Assembly (NCBI GenBank): GCA_036785705.1
Contig: JAWUZG010000029.1
Coordinates: forward strand, 15,701,501 to 15,765,500
Length of the DNA: 64,000 nt
Direction of reading: 5' to 3'
From: Acanthornis magna
Taxonomy: Eukaryota; Chordata; Aves; Passeriformes; Acanthizidae
The notes under the pieces: generated by a model
The model's database searches: none
Seen by the model: only the letters and a program-made list of their open reading frames with translations
Told to the model about the DNA's origin: nothing
Shown: piece after piece, positions 37,001 through 50,282 of the stretch
Layout: each line of letters starts with the position of its first letter
Numbering within the stretch: the stretch's first letter is position 1
Made by a program: the position numbers and the translations under genes

Positions 37001-39282
37001 TTAGCTATTATAGAGACATAATTAATGAAGTATTTTAACGAACAGAAAGCTCATACATGAATTTGCCGTGATAAGCTTCATCTCAGGGTTCTCAGATGAC
37101 TGAAATGAGAAGTCAAGGGATGTCTTGGAAGATGAAAGTGTCCTTTACTGCAACTATCTGCAACATAAAGGATTTTAAAGCTCAACATATAGCTATGTAA
37201 GAAGCATGAGAAGCAGAAGGGCAGTCAAAATTAAATTTTTCTCATTAATAGAAATGTACATTCATGTGCATTTGTCCTCAATATTTACTCTCTTTAATTT
37301 TTTTAGTGAACTAAAAAGGAATGTGTTTCTAATTACATGGAGATAACTGCAGTTCACACTACAGGGATCCTTTGTTTAAAAGCAATGCTTGCCATGCTTT
37401 GAAGGATGTTGGAGAAATAACTTAGGAAGAACAAAGTCATGAACCTTTCTTCAGTCAAATCAGTGAGAAACTTTAAAAACAATGCAGCTGACTTTTTGTT
37501 TGGTTTAAAATGGATTTAAAATTTTAGATTTATTTTAGTATGTCTGATAAAATTGTCCATCTTTAACCCACATCTATATTTATTTTAGCATGTGAAATGC
37601 ATTGATAACTTAAAAAAATCTATAATAATTATGAAAGCATTAAAGCAGGTGTATATGTACAATGAAGCAGTCTAAAAAATGTACCTTTAAATAGCAGGTT
37701 CTAATAGGGCATGTTGTCCATGATAATGTTGTTAAATTCTATATATAGGTGGATGTAAATACAGCAAATAGTTTCTTTTTCTCTTTAAAGAAAAAAATTA
37801 CATCAGCTTGAACTTCATGGTTTTATTTCCTTTCTCTGTTCAGTTAATGGTGCCAAGCAGCCATATGTAGTTAACAGCAATAATGCAAATATTTGCTCCA
37901 CTTCAAATGAAAATAGTCAGATACAGTTATCAAAGACATTATTACGTATTTAATGAGTTCACAGAAATATCCCCTGGTTTTCCAAGAGATGCGAAAACTG
38001 TCATAGCACAAACTTTCTCCAAACTATGATCTCCACAGAACATCCCCTGATTCAGTGAAAATTTCACTGTCTATTGCATTAATGTGAGAACGCTCAGAAA
38101 ACATAATCCCCTCAGTACCTGCGCATTACTGAGACTACAGAGATAAAGTCAGTTTTATGATTTTGAAAAATAACTGGGAGCGCAGAAGAATGAACCAACC
38201 AATTATGCCCTGAAGCAACCAGTGTGACTTTGAATAGAAATAAGCCATTGTAAGGTTATTTAATATAATATTTCAAAGAGAATGGGATGATTTGCTCATC
38301 TTCTGCATGTAGTCAGTGTTTTCTTTGTACAGTGCAGGATACTGTGCTTAAATAATTGTTGACATTTTATGCACATGGTGCATATATTCTGGAATACAAT
38401 AATGATAGAAGGAGTTGCCTGGGCCACTGGAGATATTATGTGTCATTGATAGAATGCCAAAAAAGAGAAAGCACCAACAAACCAAACTCACAGAAAGTGT
38501 TCTATAGCTAATAACAACTGTCCTCCTGTCACCTCGAGATGAGAGGAAGGTTAGAGCACAGAAAAATCTGGTCTACATTCTAGATGAGGGACTCTTAGGA
38601 AGTGTATTTTTCATACTTTGGCCCCTTCTGCCAGCCTTGATTAGCCATCTCCAAGGATACAATGACAGCTCTTGCAGATTTGCTGTCCATAGGTTATGTT
38701 GCCAGAAATATTCTCACCCACGAATATGTTGTTTTGCTAAAATGTCCCTATTAATTTTCAACAGGAGTTTCCTAGTTTTTGTAATAGAGCTCATATGTGG
38801 ATATCATCTATTGCAGTGGCACCCTGAACTTTTGAATTTAGGAAGGAACAGTTTGTTGGTAGACAGGACTGCGGAAAGCACTACTAAGATACCCTCTTTC
38901 CTGAAGAATATCAATTCAGTCAAATGGATTTACACATTTTTAATGCCAGAAGGGAATATTAGGATAAACTAATCTGAAATTCTGTGTTAAAAAGCCCCAC
39001 TTCTGTATGTAGCACATACAAAAATGGGCTGAAAATGCTATAAATATTCACCACCCATCTAGAATTTTCTCTGTGTGACATCAGGTAGCACAGCATCAGC
39101 TTGGCGAGACAGAGAAACATTCATGTTTTGTTAAAGGGAAATAAACACATGGATACATAAATACACATGGAGCTTGTATATAGAACAGCTCATAGATTTA
39201 TGCTGCCAGAATTAAGCAATACCTAGTTGCTATATGCATTTCAATGGCCGCTCTACAGAATCTCATTGCCAGTCAAAGCAAT
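34046..39282. other. AT-rich non-coding stretch, nothing recognised
   Basis: Includes a plus-strand frame of 150 codons (34865-35317) with no recognised domain and with opposite-strand frames beside it. Between 36500 and 38500 the DNA is very AT-rich and has no reading frame of note. Confidence 0.5.
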
Positions 39283-39345
39283 GGATATGGATAGGGATAT
39301 GGATATGGATATGGATAGGGATATGGATATGGATATGGATATGGA
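39283..39345 (+). repeat. GGATAT/GGATAG hexanucleotide array
   Basis: Ten full 6-bp units plus GGA. Units 2 and 6 read GGATAG and all others read GGATAT, so the variant recurs every 24 bp (four units). This suggests that a 4-unit block was duplicated. Confidence 0.97.
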
Positions 39346-40762
39346 CCAACCACCTCTTTGAAAGATGATGGTGTAAGTATCTGATCATCTGACACAACTG
39401 CTGTGTCGTGTATTTCTTTAAATTCCAATACTGAAGAGCAGGACTAAAAATGGACTTTTAAAGCCATTTCCGCACTACTGTTCCCAAACTGAAGCAAGTG
39501 GATCATCTTTATGTAGAGTATAGGACCATTGCATAACCTGGTCTTAGAGTTCCTCCAGCTCCCCAGTTCCCAAGGCTTGGAAATTTCCCTCCAGAAAGGA
39601 AAAGCTACCATTTCCTACTAAGTGGATTAGAAAAATAGATTACTTTAAAATGGTAGTATTATGCCTACTCCTGAAAGTAGAATGCAGCCTCAAAGTGAGA
39701 AATGCACAGTAAAATTGTCCAAATACAACACCTTGGAAACCACAGTGGAGAGTGAGGGAAATTAAAAGAGCTACAGGAATGCCCTTGCTGAGGGCTACAT
39801 CTCCTTCCTTCTATTCAGAAAGAGCTGTTCGAAAACCAGGCAGAATAACTGGGATTCAGAGAAGTCTTTCATGACACATTTACCTTGTTAGTTAAATAGA
39901 TCAATGAATTCACACTGATATCACTACCCTTGGGCTGTGGCAGCCCTGGGATTTCTAGGAAAGGTAGTAAAGCCCAAAGATGCAGTGTATAATTTTTACC
40001 TAAACTTCTCACGACTGGAGGGAAGAGCACATCTTCTGCAATGAATTTTCTTTACTTTTTTTTTATGTGGGAGGCCAGAAGGGAGAGTGATAAGGGATCT
40101 AGTTGCGGGACTTGGCAGTGAAGCAGAAATAAAGACAGCAGTTTTGGTGGTAATTCTAGTTCACTTAGCCAGATAATGTTTCCATGATTCTTTACAACTA
40201 CTTCCCTTTTCACACCGTTGAGTTTTCCTAGTCTCTGATGTCTACTTTTCTCTCAAAGTAAAGATGTAACAAGTACCTTCTATATTGTCCCATAAGCAAA
40301 GGAGAGAGGGCTACAGAATTTTCCCACTAAATGGAGAAGGACAAAGATTCATGCCCAGGTTTCCCTGTGTGTTAAATGGAGAGGGCAGATTCAGTCTGCA
40401 ATGGTTTCTGTATTACTATGCCCCAAGGTTACCTTTTTAGACTTCTTCAGTTTTGCCTTTTTCATCCCCTCCTCACATATCAGGGACTGAAAGGCTTGGT
40501 TTTGAAAAGAATTATCTCTTCTATTCTGTTTCTTCATTCAATCTGCATAACCCTAGTAAGATTAGAAATTTAACTTATGCCTCCATTAGTCCTAAACTCA
40601 GTGCATCACAGGTTTCTTGAGTTGGGATGGATGAATTTCCCATCACTCAATTGATGACTCAATAACTGTATTTTTCATCTTCTGCTTTAAGGATTTCTCC
40701 TCTATTGGTAATTTTTGTTTTCCATGAGCCCTAAAGTTACCATCCATTAAAAAATAAAAAAA
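39346..40762. other. Non-coding stretch, nothing recognised
   Basis: Mixed AT-rich sequence with no motif-bearing frame. It ends at the 3' terminus of an antisense CR1. Confidence 0.55.
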
Positions 40763-41395
40763 TAGAATCAAGGAATCACAGAATAATTTAGGTTGGAAAA
40801 GACCTCTGAGATTGAGTCCAACCTTTGATCATGACTTTGTCAACTAGACCATGGCACTACATGCCATGTAGTCACTTCTTGAACACCACCAAGGATGGGG
40901 ACATCACCACCTGCCTGGGAAATCCATTCCAATATTTAACTAACCCTTCCATGAAGAAGTTATACCTGATGTCCAGCCTGAACCTTCCCTGGCACAACTT
41001 GAAGCTATGTCCTCATATCCCAAGAGGTACTAAGTACCTCAGCCTTTTCCTCATCCTCAGTGACTATGCTCCCCTCTGTGTTCAATAAAGATGGAGATTT
41101 CCCTTAGTCCTCCTTTTGTTGTTAACATATTTATAAAAGCACTTACTATCTTACACAGCAGTGGCCAGACTGAGTTCTAGTTTAACTTTCACCTTTCTAA
41201 TTTTCTTTTTACATGACATAATGACATCCTTATACTTTTCCTGCGTTTCCTGCCCCTTCTTCCAGAAGTCATAGACCCTCTTTTTTCCCCCTTGAGTTGC
41301 TGTGAGAGCTCCTTGTTCACCCAGGCCAGTCTTCTTCCCCAATAGCTCATGTTTCAACACATAAAGCTGGCCTGCTCCTGCACCTTTAAATACTA
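40763..41395 (-). mobile_element. Internally deleted CR1 LINE, antisense
   Basis: Two CR1 parts read continuously on the minus strand. From about 41395 to 41022 comes ORF2 sequence of the linker between endonuclease and reverse transcriptase: KKRVYDFWKKGQETQEKYKD, then IRKVKVKLELSLATAV, then after a stop YKYVNNKRRTK, and after a frameshift IVTEDEEKAEVL. This is followed directly by CR1 3' UTR: CTTCAAGTTGTGCCAGGGAA, CATCCTTGGTGGTGTTCAAG, and the terminal AGGTCTTTTCCAACCTAAAT near 40785-40805. The reverse transcriptase core and ORF2 C-terminus, about 2 kb in a full element, are missing at the junction near 41015-41040. Either one copy carries an internal deletion or two truncated copies lie end to end. 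It is non-functional. Confidence 0.85.
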
Positions 41396-44300
41396 ACCTT
41401 TTAATAGCCCCATCTTAATGTATATGCTTTTAAAATTTACAGATAATTTCATTTTCTTTCTTAACACTTTCAGTCAAGAAAATTGGTGGTCATCTGTGTA
41501 AGAGAATCAATGTTATATTATTAATCAATGTGTACTAAATAACTGAGAACTCAACTTCTAGGTAAAATGAGACTGCATGAGCTGGCTGCTAAGTGATTTT
41601 CTTGTACGATGTTAAGGTAAATACACTCTTTCCTAGGCATGGCAAAAGAGTTAAAAGTTGAGTGTGTTGTTTTAAGATAGACTTCTAAACAAGGCTAATT
41701 TTAAAAGATAGCATGTGCCAGAAGGTGAAATGAGTACTAGCTTAACCAAATTTGGTCTGAGCTTACAGATCCAATAGTTTCCAGTGGCTTCCAATGCCAT
41801 TTCGGCATAAGCCTGATCCTGCCTTTTTCCTTTAACTTTCACACTTTCAGCTGTTGTTTAACCTCTGCAGAAGAAGACCCCCAAGATGCTGCTTAAAATG
41901 CTGTCACCCAGTGTTTTTCAAACTACAAACTATTCTATCATTTAATTAAGTGTAAATACATATCGCATATACTGAAATAACAAAAAATAACTGCATTGAA
42001 ATATTAGTAAAAAGCAATATAATATTTTCCTTTCAAAATGAAAAATACGGCATTATAGAATCTTTATTCACAAGAAAATTATTTCATATATAAATGTATG
42101 CAATCAAGAAATGTTCAGGCAATCACATTGCTTCATTGGCTGAACATGCCTAAGTACATCATAATTTAGGTCTTAAGGTTTAATTAGCAGAATACAGTTT
42201 GGGCAAATGAAAAGCATGAAGGTGCCAAAACATGAAATCCTAAAAATAGTAACCCATAAATCTTCCCGCTGTGGCGCACATATACAGCTGTACAATATCT
42301 GATGGATCGAAAACTCTGCCTGAGAACAGCATTAAGATTCGCAGCAGCAGAGGAACTCGACTGAACAAATTTCATAGGGCAGCAGGAATTTTTCATGTTT
42401 GTTCTGTCAATGTAACTCACATCTCACTTGCTAAACCCCATAAAGGAGTGCAGGAAGCAAAGAGAGAAAGGCAGAGGAGAGCAAATGGAGTGATATCAAA
42501 CAGGGATTTTTTAAAGAGATTTATATATAAGCTACTTTGAGACTACATTGCTTCTCGAGAAAGAAAGAAAATGTAAAATAAAAGAACCATTAACTAGTAT
42601 ATTGTTTTTATTTTGCACTATGTTACGTGACATAGTGCTTTTCTGAGGTGCTTTGTCAAAATACCAATTCCCAAACCTTTTCAAAGGAATGCATACAGTA
42701 TTTCCACTTGAAGAGAAGTAGATCATAAACCCATAAGGTGCGTTCCTACAGCAATCACTTTGACAGTTCTTAGGACAGTAGCCAACAGGAATGTTTTCTT
42801 CAGAAAAAGGATATGAGTCTATCCAATCTTTCCTGTTCTTGTTTGGCCTTTGTTTGAATAATGTAGCCTAAAAAACTGTCCTTTCAGGACAGGATAGATT
42901 TCCTCTGTGCAACTGGCAAGCAGAGGTATGAAAAAACATACATGATTTGGCTTCAATGTCATGATATAAACCCAAGCTCAGAGGAGTCCAAGAGAGAGAA
43001 TTTTCTGCCACCACACCCATCTGAAGATGGAAAGTAAGCATCTCTGGTCAGCCTTATTTGTCCAGGGGGCAATATTGTTTCTACCCTGAGTTCTACCAGC
43101 TAGGTTTCATCATTGGGGCTAGGACTTGTTTTGGATGTGTAAAGGTGAGAGAGAACTGCTGGTATTGAATGCCAAAGGATGTCTGAGGATGTGTGCAGGA
43201 TATGCCAAGGACCAGTTGACTTAAAGATTATGAGTAACAAATAAGACTTAGTATCAAACTCCAGAGCACCATAATACTGTGGATTAACTCTGGAGCACAA
43301 ATGCTGCCCTAGGAAATATTCAAATTACATATGTATAAACAGAGGTCCCCAAAGGTGGTTGTTCATTGATATAGCAGTGCTATGAACTTTGCAGTCAATG
43401 TTAAGCAGACTGTTACCAGCACACAGTTCACTGTACAGCGATGTGACAGATGGTGATTCTAGCTCCTGCAAGACAGCAGGAGCAGATCTGATATCGAAGC
43501 ACAAAGCCAATGAGCTCAGCATCAACATAGCACCCGACAAAACATTTCTTCACAAATGAGCTAACCAGATACGGAAGGAGGGCAAGCCTTTGCAGAGAGA
43601 CTTAAGGCACGGTCTATCCCTCTCAGTGCAGAGAAGCTCAGGTATCGAAGTCTGTATTACCTGCAAAAACAGAAGCAGGAACAGCTGCTCTTAAGCTGCT
43701 GCAGAGCAATCAAGCCGATTAGAGAGGTGCTAAAGACCAAACAATTTTCTCTGCATGGTGCTGTCACATACAAGCCACTGTTAGCAGCTCTGCACCATGC
43801 TCCATTTTCCACTGTACTGGTGTCCTAAAAAGTTGCTCCTATGTTAAGCAGATGGTGCTTAGCCATGGCTGTGCAGTGGCTAAACTCCAGGGGCCCGCCC
43901 TGTGTTCTTAAGATTATTGTACATAAATAGATATGCCCAATTTTCATGTGATTTTTAATGTGCCTTTCTTGTTTTCATAAATAAAAACATAGTAGTGAGC
44001 CCATAATCTCAAGGATATCTTGAACTGTACCAGGGGAATGACATCTCCAAAAGTGACCAAAGAAAGTGGATTTAAAATTCAAGGAGCTGCAAGGCAGGAA
44101 CAACATACCAGAAAGGGGTTCAAATCTTAATTTTATTGAAAGTTCTTTTGTCTAATCTGATTCAACTCTTTGTGCTTCTTACTGACATCTGACAAAAGAT
44201 TCCTGAGCTAAATAAATGAGTTCTCAGAACGATTTTAAGAGAGATTAGGCATTTTTTGGCCCCTTTCTTAAGAAAACATTGCTTTTGACTAATGTCGTAG

Positions 44301-47300
44301 AACCTATCTCACAGCGATCGCAACAGAGAAAAGACAGTGAAGGATTGTATGGAGTAAAGCACACGCCTTCAGCTGGGTTTAATAGCAGATCAGGCCTTTC
44401 TGCTGTATACAAAATGAAAAGTAAACTGAGTGGATGCTCCGTCTACCTGTGGAGCTGTTTCTTTGAGTCTAGAGAAAGAAGCAAGTATTTATTCTAAACT
44501 TTTAAATTAAGATAAAGGTGTGTGGGGGGGGGGTTGATCTGTTTGTTTGGTTTTTTCCCCAAATAGGCTGTTTAGGTGTAGGGTGTTCATACTTGTAAAG
44601 GAAAAAACACATAGTCTCAAAATAGAGCTGGCAGCATGGTTTTTTTCAGACATTTTTCCAAGTACAGGCTAACTGGACTGTAAGAATCATCTAGAAAACA
44701 GCCTCTGCATGTGTGCATGTGTGAGGCAGAGTTGGGTACATCGGACCTAAAATACGGCCTTACATGTCAAAAAATGCAGATTGAGGGCAATGATTTAGTG
44801 ACCAAATACTCTGACCTGTGTTGTAATGTTTCCTTCCAAAGCTTCCCTGGTTTAGCCCACATAGTTAAAAGCAGTATGAAATGTTTAATTTTGTCAAATT
44901 ATTTCTTCTGAATATTTTTTTTAATATTGCTAAACATAACGGTCTTGTTACAGCAAACAGAACAGATATATAACATTTAATTTTTCCATTTAAAATGAGT
45001 AAATTTCACTAAATAGAATACAGGTATTGTCTGCATTTTAAGGAAACAAGAAATACCATAAAAATATGGTATTTGCAGTTTGCTGGGTCTACTACTACAT
45101 TCTTCCTAAAGGACATCCCTAAATGGGGAAAACAATTGGTATAGCTATAAAATAGTAACCCACTCCATCAGGTGTAAGTCATGCAAGCTTGGAGCTGTAA
45201 GGTTCATTTTATGTCCATTCACTGGGGGTGGAGTTTGGACTCCCATTTCTTTCTGTTGCTGCTTCTCATCAACCTCAGATGTTCTCAGAAACACACTGAG
45301 AGTAATTCACATGAAACACAAAGTAGAGCCAGGTTGAACCAATTTGTGGCACTATTTTCAACTGGGTTCTCTTTTCTATTCTCTCTGAACAAGCTCTTCT
45401 CCTCTCCCCCATTCCTACTTTCCATTTTCTTTGTTCATGAGCACAAATGAAAAGACCAAAGCAAAACCAAAGAAAAATTGTGAGTGCACTGCCTCTAATT
45501 CTGCTGGAACCCATTGCCTGACCAGCAGCTACTGCCTGGCACTCTGGCAATGCTCTGTGTTTTTAACAGTTTGAAGAAAATTAGGTTAGCACCCTTGCTA
45601 TTATTAGTACCTCATCAAAAAGGGCATGAGAGCAGTCAGAGAGAAGAAATGAGAGCAGGTGGGACAGGAGATGTGGAATGAGGAAAAAGGTGTCAGGGAA
45701 CCATTTGTTCACTCTCTGATGACCAGCCAGTTGTTTTCCTAACCTCCAAGAATGAATAAGACCTGACAACATATCCTGTAATACTAATGACTAATTGCAT
45801 ATTATTTGGCTGCAATTCCTCTGTGATAATTCTAGATGGACAGTATACTATGTCACGATAAAAGCTGTTAGGGACATAAACTTCCCCATTCTGCCAATTT
45901 GGTTTGCATTATGTTCAGGGAAAGATGTTTGCTGAAGAGAGAAGAGGAAGCACATTAGTTCTCCCTCCCAAATCCCACATCCTTGCTCCCTTTCTGTGAG
46001 CCTCACATCCAAGTCATTTGTACAAGTAGCCAACCAGTCAAAGGTGAGGGCTGAACTCTCAAAATCTGAAGGGATGAGAAAAAAAGCTGTCAGGTTGATA
46101 AAACCATAAGGCACACACTGAGCAAGAATAAGAGTCACTATGATTTAACAGATCATTAACTTACACAACATAGATACTAACAGGCCTAGAAAACTCAAGA
46201 AGGAATTGTTGGCTTATCATCACAGCTTTATCAAAAGGTACTGTTTGGCTTTTCCCCAGCAGACTGAGGACTACTCCTTTCTAGTTCTAAATAAAGGAAA
46301 GTTTTCCAAAATGAGATGGCATCATACAAAGTCGAAAACAAAAACTTAAGGAACGAAAAAAAATCACCCACCTCCTACTGTTCCACATCAGTCTGAGGCA
46401 TCTCTATCTGTCATCTCTGTGACATCTCTGTTTGGCAGCTGTTAGGTGGCTTCAGCAATTTCTGTCCTTGGTTTCACTGTTTGCAGGACTATGTGAGAAG
46501 TAATAGTGGTGAAATACTCTGGCTAAAATAGTAGGAGATTTCTGTGTCTAGATTCCTTGTTGTCATGGTTCCTTGTAATGCCCAGCAAACAGCAGTACAA
46601 GAACAACAACAGACATAGCACGGGAGCAGGGAAGCAGCTCTTGACAAAAAAATGCCCAAGCCAGTCGTGTTTCCCTGGCAAACATCCATGAAAGCACAGC
46701 CTCAGGGTATAATGACTGATGTGGCAGAGATCCAACCCAGCAGAGGAAAAGTGAGTGAGCTGTCAGGCTGGCTGGCTGCATCAGTTTGCTGTGCAGACAG
46801 ATAACTGTCTGGGCAAAGACAGGAAAGGTGCTGGGATCTACAGGTGGGATCTGGGAATCGAGAACAAAGAAGGGCAAGCAAGAAGGTGCGGTAGCGGATC
46901 CACAGAGGGGAGAGAGGGACTAGGCTATTCAAAAGAAGCAAATTGTGGGATGAGGGCAGTTATGCAGTCGCCTGCACTATGAAGGGGTGGCCTAGGGGTA
47001 CATTTCCCCACTTTCTGCTTATGAAACTGCCATAGGAAGGTCTGAAAGTCTCAGGGCTGCATTTCATGCTCCCTGCAGTTGGGCTTTTGCAGTGCTTGGA
47101 GACCTAGGCTTCACACTGAGGCATCAGTGCCATGATGTAAATAGAGTAAAAGCTGTGATTCACAGGGTGACTCCTAACGCAGTGATCCAGTGGCCTCTCC
47201 AGCAGTTGTCACTCAGCTGAAGGAACAGAGCAATGAAGTCCAAAAATGGGGAGAAGTTGCTTCCATGGAAGACACAGGTGTAAGTTCAGAGATTTCCTAC

Positions 47301-47716
47301 ACTGGATTCACTGCAGAAGAAAGCAAGTAACGGAACTGCAACTTAAATCCATTTAGCACTCTGTCAGTCAATGGGGTTAAGTTGAATTAACCTCGGTGTG
47401 TGGAGTTTGGCTAATGAAGGTTCCAAAATTCCTTATACTGACCCTCTGGTAATCTTAAACTGACAGGATTTTTGTTTATTGTAAGTTTTTTGTTTTGTTG
47501 TAGGATTTTTGTGTACATGCTATCTCATAATCAATAGTTGCATTTTGCTGAAAAAACAGAATAAATACTATGTGCTTTAGGGAATAAAGTGGGTTTAGCA
47601 GAATTGTTGAGCAAATGTAAAAATTCCAACTACTCAGCTTGTGCCTATGAATCCACAGGAATATGAATCCGACTCCGTACATTCTCAGCAAGCTGCAAGA
47701 CTTAATCTTTAAATAT
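41396..47716. other. AT-rich non-coding stretch, no gene recognised
   Basis: No frame looks coding. There is a poly-G run at about 44522-44533. The parts at 42240-42540 and 43560-43810 have balanced composition and no simple repeats, so they are the likeliest candidates here for conserved non-coding DNA or an untranslated exon, though nothing in the single sequence proves it. Confidence 0.5.
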
Positions 47717-47868
47717 GTACACACACACACACAAACACATATATATATTTATATATATATAAATATAAAAATATAAAAATATATAAATATATAAATATAT
47801 AAATATATAAATATATAAATATATAAATATATAAATATATAATTATATATAAATATATATATATAAAC
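47717..47868 (+). repeat. Compound CA / TA / AAATATAT microsatellite
   Basis: A short CA run (about 47718-47740) passes into TA repeats and then a long array with an 8-bp period (AAATATAT) up to about 47868, with a few interrupted units. Almost pure A and T, likely polymorphic in length. Confidence 0.95.
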
Positions 47869-50277
47869 GAGGCCAGTGAACCAGCTGCCCATTCATTTTG
47901 GGCTGGAAGAGGCTTATCTCCTCACAAAAGATACTCAGCATAGTGCTAGTCTTCCTAGGACTTTGTGTACACAAATTACCATCTCATCCATGTTGGACAT
48001 CATGACAATACCTGAAATTAACCAATTGCATGAGTCCCTGCAGTCCCTGCTCGTACGTCATGATCTCATATCTCTATCAGCAGCAGACATTAAAATTGGA
48101 AGCTCCACTGTCCAAAGTTGAAATTGATTTCCACGTAGTAAAACGTCAATGCCAGCTTAAAACTGCATCCCATAAAGCTTCTCTAGTGTGATGCTTCGTT
48201 CTTTAAGGATGAAATAGGGTGTAAGTAAAAGGGTTCCTAGCTTTACATACTGCATTTGTCAGATTCACTTTTTGAACATTTTAATGCAAACTTTCTTTTT
48301 GTGACACAGTTTTTACCAAGCTTTCTTACATACAACTGCATTTATGTACACACACAGGAATGCAGCTTCAAGTTTGGAAATCACTATGAGATAGACACCA
48401 AAAGAAGATGCAGAAAGCAGCTTTCTGGGCCACCGAAAACATGGCTGATTCCAACTGCAGGAACAAAATATACACATATATAGTTCTTTTTGTTTGGACA
48501 TATGTTTTATATTATTATTTATTTTAAAAGCTCAGTACACTGTCAGTCTTTTTTTATTCTTTATACAATAACTGTTCATCTCATGTGCTATCTTGACATT
48601 TCTTAGAGTTTGTCTCCTAAATTCAGTTTTAATGTTTTGGAGTTGTTATTCAGGGAAGAGACTGAGCGCAAAGTAGCAAAGATTTTTCCTGGAGACGTAT
48701 TTGGACATATGGACATACTTGTAGCCATTTAGATATGCCTTGAGAGGAGTTGTCATTAGATGATCTCATCTTCCTCTGTGGACTGAAGTTTGCATGTGGA
48801 CTTCACCTCCTCAATTAATAGGCAAAATAATAATGCCTGCACTGCTGTAAGGGAGATTTATGTTACACCCCAGAAAGGAAGTTCTAATATATTAGATTCC
48901 GTGGAGAACTTTTGCAGTCACTCTCACAGTTAGTCTTCAGGAAGAGGCTAAAGGGATGTGCCAGGAATAACACAGGCATAGCTGATCCTGTCATGAGGCA
49001 CATGCAGAGGCGGCCACAGGAATTCACTCCCCTCTCTGTTCATTGTCCTCAGCCTCAGGGTGGGTGCCAAGGGGAAATGGAAGTCCAGTCCTATCTGGAG
49101 CCTCTCTAAGGCTAAACAAAGGGCTTGTGGGAGACTGTGATGGTAATTTGCACAGTCTGTGCCCATCTTTTTCTGCAGCATTTTTCTTCTAAGGGGGGGA
49201 TATTTTTCTGAGCCAATAACCAGTTGCCATGTACATTTACTAAAGATACTGCATTTGACCTTGCAAATTGACGTTGCAGTCTTTAAGGGGAGAGGTATTG
49301 CTGGTTTTTGTTCCAGGGCTTGAGATGAATCCCACTGAAGGAAAAAAAGAAATGGCTACAGTCTCAAGTACTGATAAAACAATCAATTCACTCTAAAATC
49401 AAGAAACTTTCAGGAGTACCTGCAAACTCTCAGAATCATAAACAATGCCAGATGAGATAGATGTGCTAGAAGATGAGAGACAAAGCTTGGTTTAAATAAG
49501 TTGCAATAAGATTTTCGAATAGGATGAGAATGCAGGTACTTCACTGGAATGTTTTGGTTTGTTTATTTATTTGTTAACTCAAAAATTCACTATAATAACA
49601 ACATCCAAAAGAGATTTCCACTGAGCTCTGTGGGCAAAAGAGGCACATGGGGCAATAAGATAAACAGCTGTTTAAATGCCAGTTTTTGTCAATAAAACAC
49701 CTTCTGAAGCTACTCTTCCAGACCCACTGTTGGTGGTTAAAAGAGATTCTGAGCCACTACTATCTAGCCCTGTAATTTAGAGGCACAATGAATTACTGCA
49801 ACAACAAAGAGAGGGACACTGAACGACGTGAAGTTGGATGCCAGTATATGCCTCAAAATAATTTACTATTAAAACTTGACAGAAGAGGGAGAAATGTGAA
49901 GAACAATGCCAGAAATCAGAGAAACAATTAGCTAATATAGCTGTACTACATGGCCATTTCCTGTCACCTTCATTCAAGATGATGTTTACAGTAACTGAAA
50001 GTGACAAAATCTGGCTTACTCTATTTTGGAAAATCCTTTTGAAGCTATGTTCTGATGTATTTGCCTTCCTACAGTCAGACTGAAATAAATTTGAGTACTG
50101 TGAAGCTACACACTTCCACTGAGAGATTAACTGAAAATGCTCCTTCATCACTTTGATGCAATAGTACATTACATTGCTACTAAGTAAGATTCAGGGAGAT
50201 AACTCCAGTAGCCAGTTGTTGAACACAGCTGAAAGTGTTAAAACATGATCTCTTACGAAAAAAGTTCTGTCCTCAAT
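47869..50277. other. Non-coding stretch, nothing recognised
   Basis: No motif-bearing frame. The sequence at 48905-49110 is less AT-rich and might be an old unclassified repeat. The 130-codon minus frame at 49777-50169 has no recognised feature. Confidence 0.5.
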
Positions 50278-50282
50278 CCAGC
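50278..50282 (+). repeat. Target-site duplication, left copy (CCAGC)
   Basis: CCAGC directly precedes LTR copy B and is repeated exactly at 50923-50927. It differs from the CTTAC of copy A, so the two LTRs arrived independently. Confidence 0.85.

Noticed and set aside
39283..39345. CRISPR-like or telomeric array
   Set aside because: Six-base units have no spacers and do not match TTAGGG; it is a microsatellite.
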